A DNA stretch of 64,000 nt from Chryseobacterium caseinilyticum. Its GTDB lineage: Bacteria > Bacteroidota > Bacteroidia > Flavobacteriales > Weeksellaceae. The DNA lies in NCBI RefSeq assembly GCF_014837145.1, contig NZ_JACYFS010000002.1, positions 124,001-188,000 of the forward strand, given 5' to 3'. Both the position numbers and the translations under genes were made by a program. The notes under the pieces are model-generated. The model did no database searches. It worked only from the letters and a program-made list of their open reading frames with translations, and was not told the origin of the DNA. Position 1 is the first letter of the stretch. Each line of letters opens with the position of its first letter. Shown in pieces: positions 41,746 to 49,233 of this stretch.

Positions 41746-41889
41746 CCAGCAAAAAAAGATGTTTAGATAGCTCAGGAAACAGGTTCAAAATTAGACTGTC
41801 ATGTCCATACTCAAGCAATATCCGATGAACTGGCAGATTTATTTGATGATGCCAATGTAGATATCTATGTTATTGTTGTACCAAAATAA
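41746..41889 (+). pseudogene. Tail of a Tox-REase-5 toxin gene
   Basis: The DNA matches the last 130 bases of the effector at 30401-31927 (ELADLFDDAN, IVVPK and the stop at 41887-41889), with a TAG soon after its beginning and changed codons (CHVHTQAI for WHVPTQAK, YVIVV for DVIVV). Only a relic. Confidence 0.8.
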
Positions 41890-42490
41890 TTGGAATTCTA
41901 AGTTTTATTTTGATAATAATCTATCAAATATTAACGGTCAAAATTTAAAGAGAGTCTTAATATATAAAGAAGCTGAGTATGTGTTTTTGAATGATGATCA
42001 AAGCGATAAAGATCTGTATAGTAATTCAAAAAGCTGGATGGGTTTTAATTCATTATTATATTTAAGTAAGGATAAAAACGAAAGCAGTGATCTCTCAATT
42101 GATATAACACAAGGAGCTTGCAACAGTGATAAGACTGCTTTAATTAATATTGAATTCTCTGACGACTTTATAAAAAGTATTACGAAGGAGTTTGTTATAA
42201 AACTAGTAGAGTCATTAGAAAAAACAGATGACTTATACTATGCAGTTATCATCTCTAATGAATTGAGAAGAAAGGTTAAGCAGAGTGGACAAAATCTTTG
42301 GATTGGTTATTTTACCTACTTTAACAATAAGCTGGCAGAAAATTATTTTGAAAACATCAATATCATAAATTTAAGTAAGGGAGTGCTAATATATTTAAGT
42401 GATAAAATTGAATTATCTGCTCTAAATGTAAATAAAGCACTTGAAATAAGGGATATTCTGGGAAATGAACTTCTTAATTATAATCCTTAG
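41889..42490 (+). pseudogene. Immunity gene copy lacking its 5' end
   Basis: Near-identical to the immunity protein at 31939-32679 from NSKFYFDNNL to the end (about 200 residues), but the deletion has removed the start codon and some 48 N-terminal residues and fused the rest directly to the toxin stop. An accidental ATG at 41867 inside the toxin tail would give an open frame of 207 residues with a short foreign N-terminus, so a truncated product is possible. Whether it still binds toxin is open. Confidence 0.7.
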
Positions 42491-42610
42491 TTTATACTGT
42501 ACCTAGCTAATTTTTAAATGAATTGTAACCGTGATGATATACCAGCAATATAATTGAAAGATTTGAACTTGCTGAAGTAAGCAATTGTTTATAATAAAAA
42601 ATCAATTAAA

Positions 42611-43174
42611 ATGTTTAACAAATTTATAGAAAAGTATCCTCATTATAATGTTCAGGATACTCCGACAGAAGATTTAATTAGCAAATATAAAGGATCAGTT
42701 CCAGATGAAATTATTAATATATGGAATAATTATGGTTTTGGTTCTTTTATGAACTCATACCTGAAAATAGTTAATCCTGATGAATACAAAGAATTGTTAG
42801 ATTTTTCCTATACATCTGTATATCCAAACCCAATAGTTTTATTTATCACTGGACTGGCCGATTTGATAATTTGGGAAAACAATTACCTTATTTTGCTTGA
42901 TTATAGACATGGCTTATCTAAAGTTTTGGAATCTGGGTTTGAATATTTTTTTGAGGATTTAAAAGATGAGGAGTTTATTGATGCTGATTTGTTAGGAAAA
43001 AACTTTTACACCGCAAAAGAGATACTTGGAGATCTAAATTTTGATGAGTGTTTTGGTTATGTTCCTTTATTAGGCTTAGGAGGACCAGAGAAAGTTGAGA
43101 ATTTAGAAAAAGTAAAACTTAAAGAAAATATGATATGCAATTTATTTGGGATCAAGAATTGCAAGAAGAAGTAG
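42611..43174 (+). CDS. GAD-like/Tdi1-type immunity protein, second copy with altered tail
   Basis: 187 residues, almost identical to the protein at 32802-33359 for the first 170 residues (for example PTEDLISKYKGSVPDEIINI), then NMICNLFGIKNCKKK instead of HISIIVQTLGKIK. The change marks the end of the duplicated segment: another frame at the junction reads MQFIWDQELQEEVERLAKG, which looks like the natural end of some other gene. Function may be reduced by loss of the C-terminal helix. Confidence 0.65.
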   Translation: MFNKFIEKYPHYNVQDTPTEDLISKYKGSVPDEIINIWNNYGFGSFMNSYLKIVNPDEYKELLDFSYTSVYPNPIVLFITGLADLIIWENNYLILLDYRHGLSKVLESGFEYFFEDLKDEEFIDADLLGKNFYTAKEILGDLNFDECFGYVPLLGLGGPEKVENLEKVKLKENMICNLFGIKNCKKK

Positions 43175-43266
43175 AACGTTTGGCAAAAGGATAATTAATG
43201 TAGAATTGGGCCAATAATCAATAATTGATTTGAAGAAAAATAATTTATAAACTAAAATTTTTTTTT

Positions 43267-43298
43267 AGTAGGGATATGTTAATCTCTACTTTTTTTTT
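43267..43298 (+). terminator. Terminator after the duplicated immunity segment
   Basis: AGTAGGGAT pairs with ATCTCTACT (one G-T), followed by eight T. Confidence 0.8.
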
Positions 43299-43313
43299 AT
43301 AGAATTCTTATTA

Positions 43314-43545
43314 TGAAAAAGTTTATAATTTTGATATCGAGGATATGAGAATTATTATATAACCGAAGATGGGATTTTGGTACATTATGGATGCTTTGAT
43401 GATTTACCAACGAGAAGTAATGTTGGATAGAAGCAGGAAACCTGAAAGCAGGAGATTTATTATATTTAAAAGGTGGCGATTATATTAGCATTTATCTACT
43501 AAATGACATAAATGTGAAAGAGTGTGATTTTTTACATTTTAAAAA
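43314..43545 (+). pseudogene. Remnants of a Hint (self-splicing-type) domain
   Basis: Short open stretches in different frames spell phrases of the Hint domain found before polymorphic-toxin tips: NYYITEDGILVHYG (C-terminal block, compare 'NYFVTEDGVLVHN') and WIEAGNLKAGDLLYLKGGDY (N-terminal block, compare 'WIEAxxLKxGDxLxxxxG'). The order is reversed from an intact domain and several stops intervene, so it is a rearranged relic at the island's right edge, directly before polA. Confidence 0.5.
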
Positions 43546-43570
43546 CCCATCCCAAACAATCCCATTTTCT

Positions 43571-43578
43571 TATATTTG
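43571..43578 (+). promoter_or_regulatory. -7 element of polA
   Basis: TATATTTG matches TAnnTTTG, 15 bases before the ATG at 43594; the leader would be under 10 bases. Confidence 0.6.
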
Positions 43579-43593
43579 TTCATTATTCAAGAT

Positions 43594-46461
43594 ATGGACG
43601 CAACACAGGACAAAAGGCTTTTTCTCATCGATGCTTATGCAATGATTTTCAGAGGATATTATGCATTGATAAGAAGCCCGAGGATTACGAGTACAGGAGT
43701 TGATACTTCAGCAATTTTTGGTTTTACAAACTCTTTGATCGAATTGATAAGACGTGAAAGACCTACCCATTTGGCGGTGATTTTTGATGTCGGACAGGCG
43801 AGTATCAGAACCAATGATTTTGCAGAATACAAAGCCAACCGTAGCGAAACTCCTGAAGCCATCAGAGTTGCGATCCCATATCTTCACAGAATTTTAGATG
43901 CCATGCACATTCCGCACATGGGTGTGGAAGGATATGAAGCAGATGATTTGATAGGTACTCTTGCCTGCAAAGCTGAAAAAGAAGGATACACCACATTTAT
44001 GGTAACTCCGGATAAAGATTTTGCACAGTTAGTGACCGACAAAATTAAAATCTATAAACCGGGCTTAAAGGGTGGCGAAATCGAAATTCTCGGTGTCGAA
44101 GAAGTGAAAGCAAAATATGGAATTCAGGATCCGAAACAGGTCATTGATTTCCTGGCGATGATGGGCGATGCCGTTGATAATATTCCGGGATTGGATGGTG
44201 TAGGAGAGAAAACGGCTATGAAGTTTCTTCAGGAATATGGAAGCATAGAAAACCTTTTAGCAAATACACATCAGTTAAAAGGTAAAATCAAAGAAAAAAT
44301 AGAAGCCTCAGCCGAGCGTGGAATTTTATCTAAAAAGTTGGCAACAATCATTTGTGACGCACCCGTAGAATTTCATCAGGAACAGTATGATCTCGAAACG
44401 CCTGATTTTGAAAAAGTAAAAGAAATTTTTGACGAAATTGAATTCAGAAGACTGTATGAAAATCTGTACAGAGCATTCGCACCGGCCGAAATAGTTAATG
44501 TAAAAACCACAACGTTTGAGAAAGATGGGGTAATTACCAGCGAAACCGAAGTTTCAACTTCCGAAACGCCACAGCAGAAGGTTGCGAGAAATGTCGGACA
44601 GCTCGACCTTTTTGCCAGTTTCGAAGAACTCGATCAGGCAACTTCTACCAAAGAAACCATCACAGAAAACGATCATCTGTATCAGTTTGTAGACAATCCG
44701 AAGGCTCAGAAAATATTAGTTCAGAATCTTTTAAAGCAAATAGCAGTCTGCTTTGACACGGAAACCACTTCTTTAAATGAACTGGAAGCCGAACTGGTGG
44801 GAATGAGTTTCTCTTACAAAAAAGGATTGGCCTATTACGTGCCGCTTTCAGCAGATCAGGGCGAAGTTTTGCAGACGCTTGAGATTTTCAGACCGTTTTT
44901 TGAAAAGGAAGATTTAATTAAAATTGCTCACAACTTAAAATACGATTATAAAGTTCTGAAACAGTACAACATGACCGTAAAAGGAGCCATGTTTGACACG
45001 ATGATTGCGCATTATCTTCTCAATCCTGACGGAAGACACGGTATGGATTATCTCTCAGAAGTGTATCTAAATTATAAACCGGTTTCCATTGAAACCATTA
45101 TCGGTAAGAAGGGAAAAAATCAGGGAAGTTTCAGAGATGCAGATTTGAGAACGCAGACCGATTATGCGGCAGAAGATGCTGATGTAACTTTCCAGCTGTA
45201 TGAACTGTTTGCGCCACAGTTAAAGAAAGAAAATCTCGAAGATCTTTTCTACAATATCGAAATGCCTTTGATGGAAGTGTTGGCTAAAATGGAACTCGAA
45301 GGAATTTCTTTAGATGAAAAATGGCTGGCTCAGGAAAGCATCGACCTTGAAAATGATTTAAGACAGTTAGAATCAAAAATATTTGAAATTTCCGGCGAAG
45401 AATTTAATATGAATTCTCCACGGCAGCTGGGCGAGGTTCTGTTTGAAAAAATGCAGCTCGACCCCAAAGCAAAAAAGACAAAGACCGGACAATACGCTAC
45501 ATCGGAAGATATTCTTCAGAAATTATCTTCCAAGCATGAGATCATCCAGCACATTTTAGAGTACAGAACGTATCAGAAATTAAAATCAACTTACGTGGAT
45601 GCATTGCCGTCTCAGATTGACAAAGATGATAACCGTGTGCATACCAATTTCTCGCAAACTACGGCTGCAACAGGTCGTCTGGCGAGTGTAAACCCGAATT
45701 TACAGAATATTCCGATCCGTACTTTGAGAGGTCAGCAAATCCGTGGAGCGTTTGTTTCAGGTGAAGGAAAGAAAATTATCTCTGCCGATTATTCTCAGAT
45801 TGAATTGCGTCTGATCGCTGAAATTTCAGGTGAAGACAATATGATCAAAGCGTTTCAGGATGGTGAAGATATTCACGCTTCTACGGCTGCAAAACTGTTT
45901 AATATTCCTTTGGAAGAAGTTTCTAAAACGCAGCGTGGACAGGCAAAAACGGTCAACTTCGGAATTCTATACGGTCAGGGAGCCTTTGCTTTGGCAGAAC
46001 AAACCGGATTATCAAGATCGGAAGCAAAGCAGATGATCGAGGCCTATTACGAAACCTATCCAAAATTAAAAGCTTACATGGCTTCGCAGGTACAGATTGC
46101 CCGCGATCAGGGTTATGTAGAAACAATTTTAGGAAGAAAACGTCATTTAAAAGACATCAATTCCGGAAACTTTGTAGTGCGCGCTCATGCTGAGAGAAAT
46201 GCCGTGAATGCTCCTATTCAGGGAAGTGCCGCCGATGTTGTGAAAATGGCAATGATTAAAATTCAGAAAGAACTGGAGAAAGAAAAATTGCAGACGAAAA
46301 TGCTCCTTCAGGTACATGACGAACTTATTTTTGAAGCTCCGGTTGATGAGGTGGAAGTTGCTACGCATATCATTAAAACCGAAATGGAAAATGCGATTGA
46401 AACGCAGGTTCCGCTGTTGGTTGAGGTTGGAGTAGGGAAGAACTGGCTGGAAGCGCATTAA
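43594..46461 (+). CDS. polA: DNA polymerase I
   Basis: 955 residues from ATG 43594; an in-frame TTG at 43576 lies within the -7 promoter element and is unlikely. Parts in order: 5'-3' exonuclease/flap domain (RLFLIDAYAMIFRGYYAL, VEGYEADDLIGTLA, VTPDKDFAQLV, MGDAVDNIPGLDGVGEKTA; about 1-300); 3'-5' exonuclease with intact motifs (CFDTETTSLNELE, AHNLKYDYKVL, YAAEDADVTFQLYE; about 380-570), so proofreading is probably kept; polymerase with motif A DYSQIELRLIAEISG, motif B RGQAKTVNFGILYGQG and motif C QVHDELIFEAP. Role: Okazaki-fragment processing and repair. It marks the return to core genome. Confidence 0.97.
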   Translation: MDATQDKRLFLIDAYAMIFRGYYALIRSPRITSTGVDTSAIFGFTNSLIELIRRERPTHLAVIFDVGQASIRTNDFAEYKANRSETPEAIRVAIPYLHRILDAMHIPHMGVEGYEADDLIGTLACKAEKEGYTTFMVTPDKDFAQLVTDKIKIYKPGLKGGEIEILGVEEVKAKYGIQDPKQVIDFLAMMGDAVDNIPGLDGVGEKTAMKFLQEYGSIENLLANTHQLKGKIKEKIEASAERGILSKKLATIICDAPVEFHQEQYDLETPDFEKVKEIFDEIEFRRLYENLYRAFAPAEIVNVKTTTFEKDGVITSETEVSTSETPQQKVARNVGQLDLFASFEELDQATSTKETITENDHLYQFVDNPKAQKILVQNLLKQIAVCFDTETTSLNELEAELVGMSFSYKKGLAYYVPLSADQGEVLQTLEIFRPFFEKEDLIKIAHNLKYDYKVLKQYNMTVKGAMFDTMIAHYLLNPDGRHGMDYLSEVYLNYKPVSIETIIGKKGKNQGSFRDADLRTQTDYAAEDADVTFQLYELFAPQLKKENLEDLFYNIEMPLMEVLAKMELEGISLDEKWLAQESIDLENDLRQLESKIFEISGEEFNMNSPRQLGEVLFEKMQLDPKAKKTKTGQYATSEDILQKLSSKHEIIQHILEYRTYQKLKSTYVDALPSQIDKDDNRVHTNFSQTTAATGRLASVNPNLQNIPIRTLRGQQIRGAFVSGEGKKIISADYSQIELRLIAEISGEDNMIKAFQDGEDIHASTAAKLFNIPLEEVSKTQRGQAKTVNFGILYGQGAFALAEQTGLSRSEAKQMIEAYYETYPKLKAYMASQVQIARDQGYVETILGRKRHLKDINSGNFVVRAHAERNAVNAPIQGSAADVVKMAMIKIQKELEKEKLQTKMLLQVHDELIFEAPVDEVEVATHIIKTEMENAIETQVPLLVEVGVGKNWLEAH

Positions 46462-46471
46462 GAAAAATAGT

Positions 46472-46511
46472 AAAGTCCGTCTCACAACTAGTTGAAGCGG
46501 ACTTTTTTTTT
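46472..46511 (+). terminator. Rho-independent terminator of polA
   Basis: AAAGTCCG pairs with CGGACTTT around an 18-base loop and is followed by a T-run. Confidence 0.8.
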
Positions 46512-46598
46512 GTTTTTTCTCAGTCTTATGTTGTAGAATAGTTTTCGTAAAGAAGAATTTTAGTTTACATCACCGACTTTGAGACTAATTCTTTCTTA

Positions 46599-47567
46599 TT
46601 ATCGTTTTTTATATAAGCTCGTTTTCTTATCCCCAAATTTTTCAATGAGATTCATTTCTACAGCTGTTTTCAAATCCCTGCTTGCTGTAGCAGAAGAAAT
46701 TTCAGAGAATTTTTTCATATAATCTTTTCGGGAAAATTCCTGCTTCGTATCTTCCAGAAAAATGACAATTCTGTCTCTTTGTGTAAGTTTCTGAGTAGAA
46801 TTCTGTAAAAGTTCGGACAGAGAATTATTGATAATTCCCAGCATGTACTCAATAAATTTTGTTGATTGACCTTCTTTGTCAGATTGAGAAAGTGCAAGAT
46901 AATATTGCTTCTGATTTTTAGAGATAAGTGTTTCGAAGGGTAGGAATTCAAAAAGAGGAAATTCATACATCAGAATTAAAGTTTGCCACAGTCTCCCCAT
47001 TCTGCCATTGCCATCCATAAACGGATGAATAAATTCCATTTCGTAATGGAAAACACAACTTTTTATCAAACTTATTTCAGACTTGTCATTGAGATACACG
47101 AAAAGATCTTTCATTAAATAAGGAACGAGATCAGAAGGCGGTGCGATGTGTTCTACCTGTGAGCCTTTTAATATTCCAACACCTTGTGTTCTGTATTTTC
47201 CTGAATTTTCTATGAGCCCATTCATCAGTATTTTATGAGCTTTGAGATAATCTTTTTCACTCCCGAATTTGAGTTTGTTTAACTGTTCATAAACTTGTAA
47301 AGCATTAAGAACCTCCAGAATGTCTTTTTGTGGACCCACAACTTTTTTGTTTTCTAAAATCGCCGTGATCTGATCCAAAGACAACGTGTTACCTTCAATA
47401 CTCAGAGATGAGTGAATTGTTTTAATCTGATTTTGCTTCCGCAATTGAGGATTGTTCTTAATTAAATAATTGGCGTTTATCTCACCAATTTTTTGTGAAA
47501 TAGCTGATATCAATGACAAGATTTGTGGCGTAATCTGATAAGGAGGTTTCATAAATGATAGTATCAA
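46599..47567 (-). CDS. Fic/DOC-family AMP-transferase with its own inhibitory helix
   Basis: 322-residue Fic protein, a family that transfers AMP (or related groups) from nucleotide to target protein hydroxyls. The catalytic loop IHPFMDGNGRMGRLW is perfect (HPFxDGNGRxGR, about residue 178). The N-terminal SSLSIEGN (Ser54-Glu58) matches the inhibition motif (S/T)xxxE(G/N), so it is a class II, self-inhibited Fic. The C-terminus (about 260-322; FSRKDYMKKFSEISSATASR) looks like a winged helix, as often in this subclass. A second in-frame ATG lies five codons in. Minus strand, after the polA terminator. Confidence 0.92.
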   Translation of the reverse strand: MILSFMKPPYQITPQILSLISAISQKIGEINANYLIKNNPQLRKQNQIKTIHSSLSIEGNTLSLDQITAILENKKVVGPQKDILEVLNALQVYEQLNKLKFGSEKDYLKAHKILMNGLIENSGKYRTQGVGILKGSQVEHIAPPSDLVPYLMKDLFVYLNDKSEISLIKSCVFHYEMEFIHPFMDGNGRMGRLWQTLILMYEFPLFEFLPFETLISKNQKQYYLALSQSDKEGQSTKFIEYMLGIINNSLSELLQNSTQKLTQRDRIVIFLEDTKQEFSRKDYMKKFSEISSATASRDLKTAVEMNLIEKFGDKKTSLYKKR

Positions 47568-47592
47568 ATGATAGTATCAAAGATAGCGAAAT

Positions 47593-47979
47593 TTAATATT
47601 CAAACTCAATTCCACCCACATATACCAGAGAAAACTCATCATTTTCCACAGATTTTGGTTGCGGAATCTGTCCCTGGCTTGCAAAGACAAGCGAGTTAAT
47701 ATCAAATTTAAGATTCATTTCATTGATTCTGTTGTATAAAACCGGAAGCCACTGTTCGGCAAAAGAATATTCAGAAAAGTGCTGGATGCTCTGTTCAAAA
47801 CCATATTCCATCAAATCCTGATCAAACCAAACGGTGTCCTGCGACTCGGCAAATTTTGAAATATAGGTCTCATCAGATTCTTCCTCGATGTAGTAATTTT
47901 CATCTTCCTCCACAAATTGGAAAAAATATTCTTCCGTTCTGAAATTACCTACCCAAAAATCTAAAACCTGTACACTCAT
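47593..47979 (-). CDS. Imm22-like immunity protein (DUF4284)
   Basis: 128 residues. VQVLDFWVGNFRTEEYFFQF at the N-terminus corresponds to the 'vsvWvGnFxsxeel' start of the Imm22 family, and SQDTVWFDQDLMEYGFEQSI to its conserved 'dWYDEDFxE' part. Acidic overall. It stands alone in the core region, beside the Fic gene (25 bases apart, same strand), without a recognisable toxin; solitary Imm22 genes are common in bacteria. Confidence 0.7.
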   Translation of the reverse strand: MSVQVLDFWVGNFRTEEYFFQFVEEDENYYIEEESDETYISKFAESQDTVWFDQDLMEYGFEQSIQHFSEYSFAEQWLPVLYNRINEMNLKFDINSLVFASQGQIPQPKSVENDEFSLVYVGGIEFEY

Positions 47980-48471
47980 AATATCGTTTTAAAAAGCCAA
48001 AGGTAAAATAATACTCAATGTCTTCCAAAAACTTTGAAGATTCAAATTAAAGGTGTTTTATTTGATTGTTTTTTCTGTATTAAAATTTTAAAAAATATTT
48101 ACTGTATGCGATAATTGTAATATTAAAATTACAAATCGAAATTCTTCGCAAAATATATCCATACTTTATGGAATTGGAATTACAAATTTTCAATTATGTT
48201 TTAGATATATTTAAAAAATAGTGTAAAATTTATGAAGATAATATGTTTAAAATCACAAATTATTTGTAAATTTTTGCAAATGAAATAATACAACCTCGGA
48301 TTATTTTTGCATCAACAAGTTTATTCTTAGAGGAATTCTAAAAACACAAAATTAGATTGTCCATATTTTGGCAGAAAAATTGATAAGATAACTTGTTTTT
48401 ACTTTAAAGAAATGTTTTTTTAGATAAAGTTTTTAAATAATATAATTTATAAGCTTTAGTTTTTAGTTGGG
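47980..48471 (+). ncRNA. Gene-free AT-rich stretch with a possible small RNA
   Basis: About 490 bases hold no credible protein gene. A plus-strand terminator at 48472-48497 has no upstream gene on that strand. TATTTTTG at 48302-48309 fits the -7 consensus, with TTG at 48274-48276 somewhat too far for -33. A transcript from about 48316 to 48497 would be about 180 bases. Only position and signals support this; no known RNA family was recognised. Confidence 0.3.
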
Positions 48472-48497
48472 GCTGCGTTGTAGAACGCAGCTTTTTT
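48472..48497 (+). terminator. Orphan plus-strand terminator
   Basis: GCTGCGTT-GTAG-AACGCAGC with six T following. The T-run is on the plus strand only, so it cannot serve the minus-strand gene that ends at 48500. Confidence 0.8.
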
Positions 48498-48499
48498 AT

Positions 48500-49051
48500 T
48501 TAAATTTTCACCAAACCTCTGAAGCCTCTCGCAGCATAATAAGACTGCACGCCGTTGTGGTAAAGAAAGACAAAATCATATCTACGGTCGCAGAACAAAG
48601 AACCTCCCAGTTTTCGTATTTCTGATGGTGTCTTTATCCAACTGGAAGTTTTTTCGTCAAATTTATCAAGGGTTTGTAAATGTCGGTACTGATCTTCATC
48701 CAAGAGTTCAATACCCATTTCCTGAGCTGCATTCACAGCAGAATCTTGTGGTTTGTTTTCTTTCCGCGCTAAAAGCGCTTCATGATCGTAGCACAAACTT
48801 CTTCTTCCCGACGGGCTTTCTTTCGAACAGTCGCAGAAAACGATTGCACTGCCGATTTTTATAACATCAGGTTCTCCGCCCGTTTTTTCCATTTGTTCCA
48901 AACTCCACAGTTTTTCAGGATTGGCAATAAGCCTTTTTTCGATCTCTTCCCAGTCTAGATTTTTCAGATTAAATCTGTTTTTTTTAATTCTTACTTTCAG
49001 AATGTTCAGAATCTCTTCAGTTTCATTTTCTGACAGCTTTTTTGTGGTCAT
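48500..49051 (-). CDS. DUF4256 family protein
   Basis: 183 residues of a conserved family without known function. The landmarks I recall are all there: LWSLEQMEKTGGEPDVIKI, VFCDCSKESPSGRRSLCYDH, AAQEMGIELLDEDQYRHLQT, SSWIKTPSEIRKLGGSLFCD and VFLYHNGVQSYYAARGFRG. Cytoplasmic, single domain, full length. Nothing in the neighbourhood points to a pathway. Confidence 0.88.
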   Translation of the reverse strand: MTTKKLSENETEEILNILKVRIKKNRFNLKNLDWEEIEKRLIANPEKLWSLEQMEKTGGEPDVIKIGSAIVFCDCSKESPSGRRSLCYDHEALLARKENKPQDSAVNAAQEMGIELLDEDQYRHLQTLDKFDEKTSSWIKTPSEIRKLGGSLFCDRRYDFVFLYHNGVQSYYAARGFRGLVKI

Positions 49052-49201
49052 GAATCTAGTTTTTAGTTTTGGTGTTTCGAAAATTTCCGAATTGTGAATT
49101 TAGCGAAATTTAAACATAAGTAAAAGATTTTTAAATAGAATTTACCAATTAGTTGTGCATTATTGAGAAAACTTTATCTATCAAAGTTCTTATTTTTTAG
49201 G

Positions 49202-49209
49202 TAAATTTG
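49202..49209 (+). promoter_or_regulatory. -7 element of the M16 peptidase gene
   Basis: TAAATTTG matches TAnnTTTG, 24 bases before the start codon; no clear -33 element. Confidence 0.55.
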
Positions 49210-49233
49210 TATTAATCCATTGATTTAAATTGA

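Larger units (their letters stand above)
41746..43128 (+). repeat. Second copy of the segment at 31795-33325
   Basis: Toxin tail, immunity gene, spacer and Tdi1-like gene in the same order, about 95 per cent or better by eye. About 190 bases are missing around the immunity start, and the match ends abruptly near 43128 inside the Tdi1-like gene. Confidence 0.85.

Noticed and set aside
41867..42490. A normal full-length gene for an immunity protein starting at 41867
   Set aside because: The ATG at 41867 is inside the toxin tail in another frame; comparison with 31939-32679 shows that the true start and about 48 residues are deleted.
30401..43560. Insertion sequences or an integrase driving the cassette island
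   Set aside because: No transposase, integrase or terminal inverted repeats were found; the rearrangements fit homologous recombination between duplicated segments.
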